From Fructilactobacillus cliffordii (GTDB lineage: Bacteria > Bacillota > Bacilli > Lactobacillales > Lactobacillaceae): 64,000 nt of DNA. Of the stretch, positions 52,939-60,829 are shown one piece after another; positions within the stretch are counted from its first letter, which is position 1, and each line of letters opens with the position of its first letter. The stretch is from assembly GCF_024029355.1 (NCBI RefSeq), contig NZ_CP097117.1:992001-1056000 (forward strand), written 5' to 3'. The notes beneath the pieces are model-generated. The model saw only the letters and a program-made list of their open reading frames with translations. It was not told where the DNA came from and did no database searches. A program made the position numbers and the translations under genes.

Positions 52939-53352
52939 ATGGCAATGAAAATTAAACGACTTACCTGGTGGACTCTGTTGACATTAGGCTGTTTCTTACT
53001 TCTGAACGCCGTGCTGAGTCTAGGGATTTTTCGGAGCAGCGTGGCTTCTTTCTGGCGGTCCGAAATTGCCGCCGTTGTCATGATTTTGTTACCGTTAGCG
53101 GTCGCCTGGTTGGGGATCCGCCTGGGTCTCTACGTATTAGCGCTGGTGCAAGCGCTCTACGTGTTGGGCTACTGTAATGCCGTGTACCGTCTAATTCAGC
53201 TTCCACACTTAGGATTGCCAGTCCGCTTGGGCGGGCTCGTCTTGGTAGTGGGAGCGCTGGGAGTACTGTTATACTGGTTCCGGTTGGCTTGGCAAGTTCG
53301 TCAATCCTTAACCAAGGAACGAGTGCAGCGCTACCTGAAATTTAGAAAATAG
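52939..53352 (+). CDS. Four-span membrane protein, function unknown
   Basis: A 137-residue protein with four hydrophobic spans (about 8-28, 38-58, 60-80, 98-120) and a basic C-terminus KERVQRYLKFRK. ATG 52939 follows AAAAGGATGG; ATG 52945 is also possible. It is 11 bases before the next gene and likely cotranscribed. Confidence 0.6.
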   Translation: MAMKIKRLTWWTLLTLGCFLLLNAVLSLGIFRSSVASFWRSEIAAVVMILLPLAVAWLGIRLGLYVLALVQALYVLGYCNAVYRLIQLPHLGLPVRLGGLVLVVGALGVLLYWFRLAWQVRQSLTKERVQRYLKFRK

Positions 53353-53363
53353 CGAGGATTTTC

Positions 53364-53837
53364 ATGAAGATTGAAGAAAATGACTTTGTCACGGAAGCAG
53401 AAGCCGGAACGTACGCACACAAAACGGTTACGTCGTCGTTGGCAGATTTAAACGAAGCAACGAGCCAAACGTTGCGGCCGTTGGTTGAATTTGTGGAAGC
53501 AGCCGTGAACTCTGATAAGTTAGCTAGTGCCGACTTACAGGTCAGCGATGCGGATATCTTAGTACAACTACAGACATCGATTATTAATCTCCCGTTGGCA
53601 TACGGGAAGAACATCCACAAGATCATGGTGGGTGATGGTGAAGTCGACGTGAACGTGTACATGATTATTGCGGCTCCAGAGATTAACCGCTCCAAGTTGC
53701 GAATTGATGAGTTAATGGCCGCTGAGCAATTGGTAAAGGATCCCGACCAAGCGTTAAATCAGTTTACGGACTGGCTCGAAGCTCAGTTAACCACGCTGGC
53801 CGAAAACCAACAGGCCGCCGCGGAAGAAGCAGACTAG
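53364..53837 (+). CDS. Acidic protein, function unknown
   Basis: A 157-residue, strongly acidic protein with no Cys. The middle (residues 55-110) looks like alternating strands (ADLQVSDADILVQLQTSIINL, then GEVDVNVYMIIAAPEINRSK) and the C-terminus is a helix with an Ala/Glu tail. AGCGAGGA lies before the ATG. No family recognised. A structured RNA follows directly. Confidence 0.6.
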   Translation: MKIEENDFVTEAEAGTYAHKTVTSSLADLNEATSQTLRPLVEFVEAAVNSDKLASADLQVSDADILVQLQTSIINLPLAYGKNIHKIMVGDGEVDVNVYMIIAAPEINRSKLRIDELMAAEQLVKDPDQALNQFTDWLEAQLTTLAENQQAAAEEAD

Positions 53838-53857
53838 CTAAATTAAAGTTAGTTTGC

Positions 53858-54032
53858 TATAATAAAGGCATGCGACGAGCCGCATAAGCATAGCTTATGA
53901 TGGGAACCACATTAACTGCCGAATTGCAGGTGGTTTGACTAGGCAGTGATGTGAACACTTACCAAGTCCACTTGGGAAACTAAGTGCCGAACAAAAAAGC
54001 ACCTCTGATTTTTAAATCAGAGGTGCTTTTTT
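53858..54032 (+). ncRNA. Structured small RNA of unknown family with promoter and terminator
   Basis: An extended -10 box (TGC-TATAAT, 53856-53863) is followed by about 160 bases without an ORF, rich in perfect stems: CATAAGC/GCTTATG (53883-53899), CACAT/ATGTG (53908-53953) enclosing ACTGCC/GGCAGT (53915-53947), CACTTA/TAAGTG (53956-53986) enclosing CCAAG/CTTGG (53962-53975). A strong terminator, AAAAAAGCACCTCTGATT with its complement (53993-54032), closes it. The next gene is convergent, so this is not a leader. It does not match SRP, tmRNA, RNase P or 6S features that I know. Confidence 0.6.
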
Positions 54033-54567
54033 ATTTACTTGTAATTTTAAAATAATCTGTCTGGGTTAAGCCCATGTAGTGGGCGTCCCGGTAGGACCCG
54101 GCTGCAAAGAACTGGTCCTTAATTGTCCCTTCAATGTGAAAGCCAAACTTTTGGTAGATGTGCAGTGCTGGCGCGTTAGCGACATCAACGTACAGATAGA
54201 GTTTGTGGAGGTTCAACTGGGCAAAGGCTAAGTGGAGCAATTGTTCCATAGCGGCCTGGGCATAACCATGACCGTTTTCGTTATCCAACAGGGCAATTTC
54301 AAATTCACCGACGCGGGCAATCGGATCTAAGTCAATGATTTCTACTAGTCCGACACCGTGGTGTGGGGTTTCGGTGGTTTGAATCGTCTGACTGACAATC
54401 TGGGGGTCAGTGGTATGCTGTTTTAAAAAGTCACTGACCTCATTTGCACCCAGTAGGGGTGGTTTAAACCAAAACCGTTGGGTGCTGGCTTGTTGAAACA
54501 AGGTTTGAATCAAGTCGTAATCAGCGGGTTCCGTGGTGAGGGGCTGTAAAAAGATGGAAGTGGGCAT
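54031..54567 (-). CDS. GNAT-family N-acetyltransferase
   Basis: A 178-residue acetyltransferase of the RimJ/RimL or spermidine acetyltransferase type. The acetyl-CoA site is NENGHGYAQAAMEQLLHLAF (about 92-111), followed by LHKLYLYVDVANAPALHIYQKFGFHIEGTIKDQFF. It may share the terminator at 53993 in the opposite direction. The substrate is unknown. Confidence 0.87.
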   Translation of the reverse strand: MPTSIFLQPLTTEPADYDLIQTLFQQASTQRFWFKPPLLGANEVSDFLKQHTTDPQIVSQTIQTTETPHHGVGLVEIIDLDPIARVGEFEIALLDNENGHGYAQAAMEQLLHLAFAQLNLHKLYLYVDVANAPALHIYQKFGFHIEGTIKDQFFAAGSYRDAHYMGLTQTDYFKITSK

Positions 54568-54577
54568 TGCATTTCTC

Positions 54578-55423
54578 CTATTTGACTAAGTAAACGCGAT
54601 CGTTAATTAAATCGAAGTGGGGCAGGTACTGATTGAGCTGTTCAATCCCATGGTCATTAACCAACTCGGCGTGTTCCCAAAAGGCCGGGGAATTCGTGGC
54701 ACCGTCCTTTTCGCCAATCACAATCAGCTGGACCTGATGACCGTCACGGCGGATGGCGGCTAAGAGTTCGTCATCAACCGGCACTCCGTCGGGCGACCAG
54801 CTCATGATGATGTAATCGACCTGATCCTTGTATTTTTCGTAGGCCTCCAGAGCGTTGAGCTTTTCAATCGGAGCTACTTGGTGCTTACCAGTTTCGTTTT
54901 CCGATTGCCATTCAAGGCTGTCGGTCCCAATCACGTTGGCCTTTTGGTCCAGGAGCCCCTTGGTAATGTAGCCGTTGCCGGCCATCACTTCTAACGCCGG
55001 CTTACCGTCTAGATATTGAGCCAGCTGTTGGGTAAAGGACGACGAAATATAGGCCCACATCCCGTAGTGTTCCTCTAAGTAATCCCGAAACGAACGCAGG
55101 TCTTTGTCTACCTGGGGCAGTAGATTGGAAATTCGATCCCACTCGCGGTCACCAGCCGGATCGCCCAGCGCATAGCGGTCGTTGACCCGCTGGTACAGAC
55201 GATCCTGGATGTCATCCGGTAAAGTTAGATTAGGTAAGTCCTGGGGTAACCGGCCAGCTTGCAGGAGCTGATCCGCCATCAAGGCGTGGTTTAGCAGGAA
55301 CTTCACCTCCGGATAGTGGTCAAAGGCCTTGCGGTCGGTCTGTAACCGTTGAATGTAGTCCGGAGTTTTTTTGACTGGCGGATGATTCTTTTGAAAGTTC
55401 TTCAGTAATTTTTTTCGTTTCAT
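54578..55423 (-). CDS. SAM-dependent methyltransferase-like protein
   Basis: A 281-residue protein with a helical N-terminal half (1-125) and a C-terminal Rossmann-like half with motif I LEVMAGNGYITKGL (about 142) and an acidic strand end NVIGTDS (about 163). The later motif VDYIIMSWSPDG (about 200) replaces the usual D/NPP signature. Target unknown. It is 10 bases upstream of the acetyltransferase gene and after the XRE regulator, all on one strand. Confidence 0.6.
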   Translation of the reverse strand: MKRKKLLKNFQKNHPPVKKTPDYIQRLQTDRKAFDHYPEVKFLLNHALMADQLLQAGRLPQDLPNLTLPDDIQDRLYQRVNDRYALGDPAGDREWDRISNLLPQVDKDLRSFRDYLEEHYGMWAYISSSFTQQLAQYLDGKPALEVMAGNGYITKGLLDQKANVIGTDSLEWQSENETGKHQVAPIEKLNALEAYEKYKDQVDYIIMSWSPDGVPVDDELLAAIRRDGHQVQLIVIGEKDGATNSPAFWEHAELVNDHGIEQLNQYLPHFDLINDRVYLVK

Positions 55424-55437
55424 TGTTGCTCCTAGGA

Positions 55438-55845
55438 TTAATAGTTTAAATCAAGCTCCTCTTGGGTATCACGACCATCGTCGTGACGGCCCTTTTTTCC
55501 GTGCAAAAATCCATCGATTAGTTGGTAAATCTCATACCGATCGTTTCCAGTTAACAGTTGCTCGTTAAAGTAGAGGTCCGTTCCGGAAATGAATAGTTTG
55601 GATAAGTCCGTCTTTTCGCTGTCGACTCGTCCACTGAGATAGTCCATCGAAATCCCAAAGTAGGTCGCTAATTTGCGGACCTCTACATACGATGGGTTGC
55701 GGATGCCGCGCTCCCAGTTGCCAATTTGGGATGCGGTGTTTTCGTGCCGCTTATCACTTGGAAACATTTCGTTTAGTTCAGTGGCTAGTTCGGCTAGGGT
55801 AATGTGTTTTCCGGTCCGTAAGGCCTTCAGTCTTTCTGGGAACAT
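55438..55845 (-). CDS. XRE-family transcriptional regulator
   Basis: A 135-residue protein with a Cro/CI-type HTH in residues 1-70 (LKALRTGKHITLAELATELN ... NTASQIGNWERGIRNPSYVEV) and an acidic C-terminal part of unknown role. AAGGAGG precedes ATG 55845. It is divergent from rny and first in the three-gene minus-strand operon. Confidence 0.83.
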   Translation of the reverse strand: MFPERLKALRTGKHITLAELATELNEMFPSDKRHENTASQIGNWERGIRNPSYVEVRKLATYFGISMDYLSGRVDSEKTDLSKLFISGTDLYFNEQLLTGNDRYEIYQLIDGFLHGKKGRHDDGRDTQEELDLNY

Positions 55846-55971
55846 AGCACGACCTCCTTTTTCTTAATATTATACTTCATCCATCCCTAAATGATAGGGG
55901 GCTCCGTTTTAAATTAGAGGGTTAAATGGTATGATTAAAGTATAAAAATTACTAAAGAAGGGAGGGATTAG

Positions 55972-57561
55972 ATGCTGTATTTAGGAATTGCGGTTGTAAC
56001 GTTAATTCTGGGCTTGGTGGTTGGTTATGGTCGTGAAAACCACCAGTTGAATCACCGCCTATCAAAAGCGACTGCCCAAGCCGAGCAAATCGAACAGGAG
56101 AACCAGCACCAGATTAAACAAGCGGTGCAGGCCATCCAAACTAAGGTGGAAACGGACGTGGCTGAGCATCAGGACGAGGTCAACGAAGAAATTGACGAGC
56201 AAGTCGTTGAAAACCAACTGCGCCAGGAACGAGTTGAATTGCAGGAAAAGAGTTTGCAGAGTTTTGCCAGTCGGTTAGAGAAAAGTGAGCAGAACGTGCA
56301 ACGGGAGCAAACCGAATTGCAGGAGCTGGAGCAGACCATTGACCAAACGCAGCAACAGGCCGACCAGTTGGTTCAGCAACGCACCGATCTACTTCATGAA
56401 AAGAGTGGATTGTTGCCCGAGCAAGCCGAACAGACCGTGTTGAACATGACCCAAACCGCGTTACAACAGGATTATGAACAATCGGTTCGAGATGAACACG
56501 AGGAACACGTATTGACGGCCACGAAGGAAGCCCGCCAGTTAATGGTGGAAGCCATTCAAAATGGACCAATCGACGTGCCGCGCGATCACATTGACCGCAA
56601 CGTGATTATTCCAGATGAGGGGATGCGTAATAAGATTACCGGGAAAAACGAGCAACGATTGCGTCTGTTAGAAACGTTAATCGGAGTGGATTTAATCTTC
56701 AATCCTGATAGTCCAGAAACCCTAATCATCAGTACGAACGATCCGATTCGTCGGGAAATTGCTCGAGGCACGATTAACGAATTAATCACGGCGCGGCAAC
56801 TGAATAACGCGGTGATTGAAAACGTGGTTCGTAGTACCGAACGGCAGGTAATTGAGCAACTTCGTTTGACCGGAGAAGAAACGTGTGCAAACCTCCACTT
56901 AGGTTGGGTGCATCCGGATCTGATGAAGCTAATCGGACGCTTGCAGTACCGAACTAGTTACGGGCAAAACGTTTTGCAACACTCGGTCGAAGTAGCCGAA
57001 CTCTGTGGGATTATGGCTACGGAGCTAGGTGTGAACGTCCGTCTCGCTAAACGGGCTGGTCTGCTCCATGATATTGGAAAAGCGGTTGACCGCGAGGTAA
57101 ATGGCACCCACGTGGAGTTGGGAGTGCAAATTGCTGAGGCCTATGGAGAAGAAGAGTCCGTGGTGGATGCGATTGCATCATCTCACGGAGACGTCGATTC
57201 TGAAACCACGATTTCTGTCCTAGTCCGAGTGGCCGACTCCATGTCGGGAGCGCGGCCGGGCGCGCGGAGTGAATCCGTGGAAGAATATTTGAACCGACTC
57301 AAGGGCTTAGAACGAATTGCCAACGCTCATCCAGAAGTAAAGGATAGCTATGCAATTCAAGCCGGTCGGGAAATCCGGATGATGGTTGATCCGAAGGCCA
57401 GTGATGATGAGCAAACGGAGCAGTTAGCTCAACAGGTTTGTGCGCAAATCGAAGCTGAACTGACGTATCCCGGTAAAATCAAGGTAACGGCGATTCGTCG
57501 GTCGAACGCCGTTCAGTACGTGGGTGGCAAACAAGTCCCACGGAAAAAACACGTTAGTTAA
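55972..57561 (+). CDS. rny: Ribonuclease Y
   Basis: Membrane-anchored endoribonuclease that starts mRNA decay in Firmicutes, 529 residues. N-terminal span (2-19, YLGIAVVTLILGLVVGY), a long Gln/Glu-rich coiled coil (about 25-210), a KH domain (about 210-275, PDEGMRNKITGKNEQRL) and an HD domain (HSVEVAEL ... LLHDIGKAVD, about 335-375). GGGAGGG lies before ATG 55972. A terminator follows. Confidence 0.95.
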   Translation: MLYLGIAVVTLILGLVVGYGRENHQLNHRLSKATAQAEQIEQENQHQIKQAVQAIQTKVETDVAEHQDEVNEEIDEQVVENQLRQERVELQEKSLQSFASRLEKSEQNVQREQTELQELEQTIDQTQQQADQLVQQRTDLLHEKSGLLPEQAEQTVLNMTQTALQQDYEQSVRDEHEEHVLTATKEARQLMVEAIQNGPIDVPRDHIDRNVIIPDEGMRNKITGKNEQRLRLLETLIGVDLIFNPDSPETLIISTNDPIRREIARGTINELITARQLNNAVIENVVRSTERQVIEQLRLTGEETCANLHLGWVHPDLMKLIGRLQYRTSYGQNVLQHSVEVAELCGIMATELGVNVRLAKRAGLLHDIGKAVDREVNGTHVELGVQIAEAYGEEESVVDAIASSHGDVDSETTISVLVRVADSMSGARPGARSESVEEYLNRLKGLERIANAHPEVKDSYAIQAGREIRMMVDPKASDDEQTEQLAQQVCAQIEAELTYPGKIKVTAIRRSNAVQYVGGKQVPRKKHVS

Positions 57562-57592
57562 AATCCGTTTCCGCCGGGAACGGATTTTTTTA
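57561..57592 (+). terminator. Intrinsic terminator after rny
   Basis: AAATCCGTTTCC pairs with GGGAACGGATTT around GCC, followed by Ts. Confidence 0.85.
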
Positions 57593-57659
57593 GTAATGTG
57601 ACATTTGGAGGAATGCGTGGACCGATTGCGTGGGATTACGTCGTTCTGTTGTCCGCATG

Positions 57660-57689
57660 TTGAGTTTTAGGGACAGTTCTCGGTATAAT
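57660..57689 (+). promoter_or_regulatory. Promoter of the ECF transporter operon
   Basis: TTGAGT at 57660-57665, 18 bases, then TATAAT at 57684-57689. No riboswitch consensus is recognisable in the 130-base gap. Confidence 0.6.
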
Positions 57690-57731
57690 AAGTTTTAATG
57701 AAGCCCAAACAACTGGAGGAATTATTAGCTG

Positions 57732-58325
57732 ATGATTAAACAAACCAAAGCGTTTCACCTAGCCATTTTAGCCCTGTTCATTGCCATTGTGATTTTACAA
57801 AGTTTTGTTCCGTTTCTGGGATACATTCCGGTCGGACCGATTAACATTACAATTGTGCAGATTACCGTAATCATCGCGGCGGTATTGCTAGGACCAAAGG
57901 ATGGCGCCCTCTTAGGACTGGTGTGGGGACTTTTGTCCTGGGTTCGAGCCTTTGTGGCGCCCACGAGTCCCCTGAGTACGCTGGTGTTTACTAACCCATT
58001 GGTTTCGGTGGTCCCGCGGGTTTTAGTGGGCCTCTTTGCCGGGTACGTCTTTTTGTGGCTCACGCGGGCCCACTGGCGCCAAACCTGGGCGTTAATTGTG
58101 ACCGGGGCCGTGGGTTCGGCGTTAAATACCCTACTGGTAGTGGGCTTAATCGGGATTTTCTATCGCACCCCCGCTGTGGCGCACGCGTATGGAGTTTCTA
58201 GCCCCGCTTTACTGGGGAACGTATTGATGACGTTGGTCGGGACGAATGGAATTCCGGAACTAATCCTGTCAGCAATCGTGGTGCCAATCATTGCCACCCC
58301 GTTGCTGAAACTCTGGCGCCGGTAA
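57732..58325 (+). CDS. ECF transporter substrate-specific (S) component
   Basis: A 197-residue, six-span membrane protein that binds a vitamin or other micronutrient. The opening VPFLGYIPVGPINITIVQITVII (about 25-48) is shared with the pantothenate/folate-like S components (PanT/FolT group). The substrate cannot be decided. ACTGGAGG precedes ATG 57732. It leads an operon with its own energising module. Confidence 0.8.
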   Translation: MIKQTKAFHLAILALFIAIVILQSFVPFLGYIPVGPINITIVQITVIIAAVLLGPKDGALLGLVWGLLSWVRAFVAPTSPLSTLVFTNPLVSVVPRVLVGLFAGYVFLWLTRAHWRQTWALIVTGAVGSALNTLLVVGLIGIFYRTPAVAHAYGVSSPALLGNVLMTLVGTNGIPELILSAIVVPIIATPLLKLWRR

Positions 58326-58340
58326 TGAAAGGAAAATAGG

Positions 58341-59183
58341 ATGGAAAAGCATACGGGCATTAGGTTCGATCACGTTCAATTTCACTATCCGCATCAGGCT
58401 GACCCGGTGTTGCAAGCGATTAACTGGCAGATTCCTACAGGCAGTTGGGTGTCGCTATTGGGTAATAACGGGAGTGGGAAATCGACCCTGTTGAAACTGT
58501 TGGTGGGGCTAGAGTGGCCCCAGTCTGGAACAATTACCATCAACGGTCAGCCCGTCCAACCAATCACTCAATCCGTTAATCCGACTGTCGGAATGGTCTT
58601 TCAAGATCCCGATAATCAGTTTGTGGGGGCGACCGTAGCCGATGATGTGGCGTTCGGATTGGCGAATCAAGATTTAGATCAGGCTGAGTTACAACAGCGG
58701 GTCCGAGAATCGCTCCAGTTAGTCGAGATGGAAACAGCCTTAGACCGAGCTCCGGACCAGCTCTCCGGAGGCCAGAAACAACGAGTGGCCGTTGCCAGCG
58801 TGATGGCGCGTCGGCCCGCGGTGTTATTGTTAGATGAAGTTACCAGCATGCTGGATCCGCAGGGACGCCAGGAGTTGATTACGCAACTGCACCAACTACA
58901 CCGGCAGTTTGGCATCACCGTCATTGAGGTTACCCATCAACCAAACGAGGCGATGCTAGCCGACGAAGTCGTGGTTTTACACGATGGTAAAATTGCCATG
59001 CAGGGAAAGCCTACCGCTGTTTTAAGTCAAAGTGAGCAGCTAGCGGACTGGGGACTGCAGGCCCCGTTGCTGTACCGGTTGCGCACTTGGCTAGCAACTC
59101 AAGGTTATTTCGTTTCGGAACAACAGGCGGCAACCAGCGCTGATTTGAGGGACGCTTTATGGCAATTGAAATCAAAAATTTAA
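58341..59183 (+). CDS. ECF transporter ATP-binding protein EcfA1
   Basis: First ATPase of the energy-coupling module, 280 residues. Walker A GNNGSGKST (about 38), Q-loop GMVFQDPDNQFVGATVADDVAFG (about 90, typical of EcfA1), signature LSGGQKQRVAVASVMA and Walker B LLLDEVTSMLD. It overlaps the next gene by 25 bases. Confidence 0.9.
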   Translation: MEKHTGIRFDHVQFHYPHQADPVLQAINWQIPTGSWVSLLGNNGSGKSTLLKLLVGLEWPQSGTITINGQPVQPITQSVNPTVGMVFQDPDNQFVGATVADDVAFGLANQDLDQAELQQRVRESLQLVEMETALDRAPDQLSGGQKQRVAVASVMARRPAVLLLDEVTSMLDPQGRQELITQLHQLHRQFGITVIEVTHQPNEAMLADEVVVLHDGKIAMQGKPTAVLSQSEQLADWGLQAPLLYRLRTWLATQGYFVSEQQAATSADLRDALWQLKSKI

Positions 59184-60028
59184 CCCACTGGTATCCAGAT
59201 CAACCAACGGCGGCCTTGCAATCAATTTCGCTGACCATACCAGATCACGAGATAACCGCTATCGTGGGGAAGACCGGAAGCGGGAAATCGACCCTGATTA
59301 AGCATCTCAATGGTCTTTTACAACCAACGACGGGAGAAATTGAAATTGTGGGGCAACGGTTAACCCAGCGTAGTTTGGCGCGGGACTTACAACGAGTTCG
59401 TCAGCAAGTCGGCATGGTGTTTCAAAATCCGGCTCAGCAGCTCTTTGCAAAGACGGTGCTGGACGACGTGATGGCGGGACCAGTGGCATTAGGAATGGAA
59501 CGAGATCAAGCCCAGCAACGAGCACAGACGGCGCTGCAGTTGGTGCATTTTCCTGTGCGGCTACAGAGCCAGGATCCCGTCTTACTTTCCAGTGGACAAC
59601 AGCGCCGGGCAGCGATTGCTGGTGTTTTAGCCTTAGAACCACAGGTGGTAATTTTTGACGAACCCACAGCCGGATTGGATGCCCAGGGACAACGCGAGTT
59701 ACTGCATTTATTACGTGACTTGCAAAGTGTGGGACGTACCATCATTATGGTGACCCACGAAATGGACCTTGTGGCCCAGTTAGCTAGTCAGGTAGTAGTG
59801 CTTGCGAACGGGCAATTGGCGTTTGCTGGCGCGCCCCGGACGCTATTTCAATCTGAACCGGAGTTGGTGCGATCCACTAATTTAGTACTGCCCGAACCAC
59901 TGCAGGTGGCACAAACACTGGATACTACTACGCCCAGGTCGGAACTACCGTTGACAGAAACTGAATTACAGCGCTGGCTCTTACGTTACTTAGGAAGGGA
60001 TGATGACCATGGCTCCACATCGGGATAA
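59159..60028 (+). CDS. ECF transporter ATP-binding protein EcfA2
   Basis: Second ATPase, 289 residues. Walker A GKTGSGKST (about 40), Q-loop GMVFQNPAQQLFAKTVLDDVMAG (about 85), Walker B VIFDEPTAGLD. The signature reads LLSSGQQRRAAIAG, with Ser where the family has the first Gly of LSGGQ, a small departure that may slow turnover. ATG 59159 is inside ecfA1; the ecfT start lies within its end. Confidence 0.88.
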   Translation: MAIEIKNLTHWYPDQPTAALQSISLTIPDHEITAIVGKTGSGKSTLIKHLNGLLQPTTGEIEIVGQRLTQRSLARDLQRVRQQVGMVFQNPAQQLFAKTVLDDVMAGPVALGMERDQAQQRAQTALQLVHFPVRLQSQDPVLLSSGQQRRAAIAGVLALEPQVVIFDEPTAGLDAQGQRELLHLLRDLQSVGRTIIMVTHEMDLVAQLASQVVVLANGQLAFAGAPRTLFQSEPELVRSTNLVLPEPLQVAQTLDTTTPRSELPLTETELQRWLLRYLGRDDDHGSTSG

Positions 60029-60785
60029 TTGGGTGCGCCAGTTGACGCCGGGAACGCAATTAATGAGCATCCTCCTGGGACTTTTGGCTGTCTTTTTGAA
60101 CCAGAAGCTAGGGTTAGCGTTCTTGTTGCTGCTGGGAAGCTTCGGGTTGGTTAAGTTGTCCGGTTTCAGCATGCGACGTTTTCTCCGGCGCATTCGTTTA
60201 TTCGTCTTCTTTCTGATTTTAACCGCATTCTTTCAATTACTCTTGGTGCATACGGGTCCAATCTTGTGGCAGTGGGGGATTTTGCAGGTGACGGCCGGGA
60301 GTTTACGAGTAGCGCTGCTTTTGCTTGCTAAGTTTGGCACGGCCCTGGTGGTACTGAACCTTTTGACGTTAATTGCCAATCCGGTCGCAATGACTGCTGC
60401 TTGTGAACGGGGACTGGCCCCGCTTCAAAAGGTGGGCATTCCGGTGGGAGATGTTGCGTTAACCCTCAGCATTGCGTTTCGGTTTGTTCCCACTCTGACC
60501 AATGAGTTTCAGACGGTCACCGCGGCACAACAGGCCCGGGGGATTACCTATCGCACTGGTCCGCTGAAACAAAGAACCCAGGCGCTTTTAGCCGTGTTCC
60601 TACCGGTGCTCGTGAATAGTTTTCGCCGGGCCGAGGATTTAGCTGCAGCGATGCTCCTCCGGGGCTATGATGGGAAGCATCGATTACCTCAGTACCTGAT
60701 TCCTCAACGAACGGGCAAGGACTGGTTCACGTTTGGAACGAGCTTATTACTTCTAGTATTAATCGTCGGGATTAATTATTTATAA
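60009..60785 (+). CDS. ECF transporter transmembrane protein EcfT
   Basis: Membrane coupling subunit of 258 residues. It has spans at about 15-65 and further on, and the two coupling-helix motifs, here QQARGITYR (about 175) and AEDLAAAMLLRGYDG (about 206). ATG 60009 fits AAGGG 9 bases upstream; ATG 60000 is too close. EcfA1A2T normally lies in the ribosomal-protein region; this set stands next to a dedicated S gene, so a second, stand-alone transporter is likely. Confidence 0.86.
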   Translation: MAPHRDNWVRQLTPGTQLMSILLGLLAVFLNQKLGLAFLLLLGSFGLVKLSGFSMRRFLRRIRLFVFFLILTAFFQLLLVHTGPILWQWGILQVTAGSLRVALLLLAKFGTALVVLNLLTLIANPVAMTAACERGLAPLQKVGIPVGDVALTLSIAFRFVPTLTNEFQTVTAAQQARGITYRTGPLKQRTQALLAVFLPVLVNSFRRAEDLAAAMLLRGYDGKHRLPQYLIPQRTGKDWFTFGTSLLLLVLIVGINYL

Positions 60786-60828
60786 TTAAAAAACAGTTAT
60801 TTCATCGCGAAATAACTGTTTTTTAATT
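60784..60828. terminator. Bidirectional terminator between ecfT and the 5'-nucleotidase gene
   Basis: AATTAAAAAACAGTTATTTC pairs perfectly with its complement around ATCGC. Confidence 0.92.
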
Positions 60829-60829
60829 G

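Noticed and set aside
53858..54032. SRP RNA, tmRNA or 6S RNA
   Set aside because: No GGAAG/GCAGCC SRP core, no tmRNA tRNA-like end, and the stems form separate hairpins, not the single rod with a central bubble expected of 6S.
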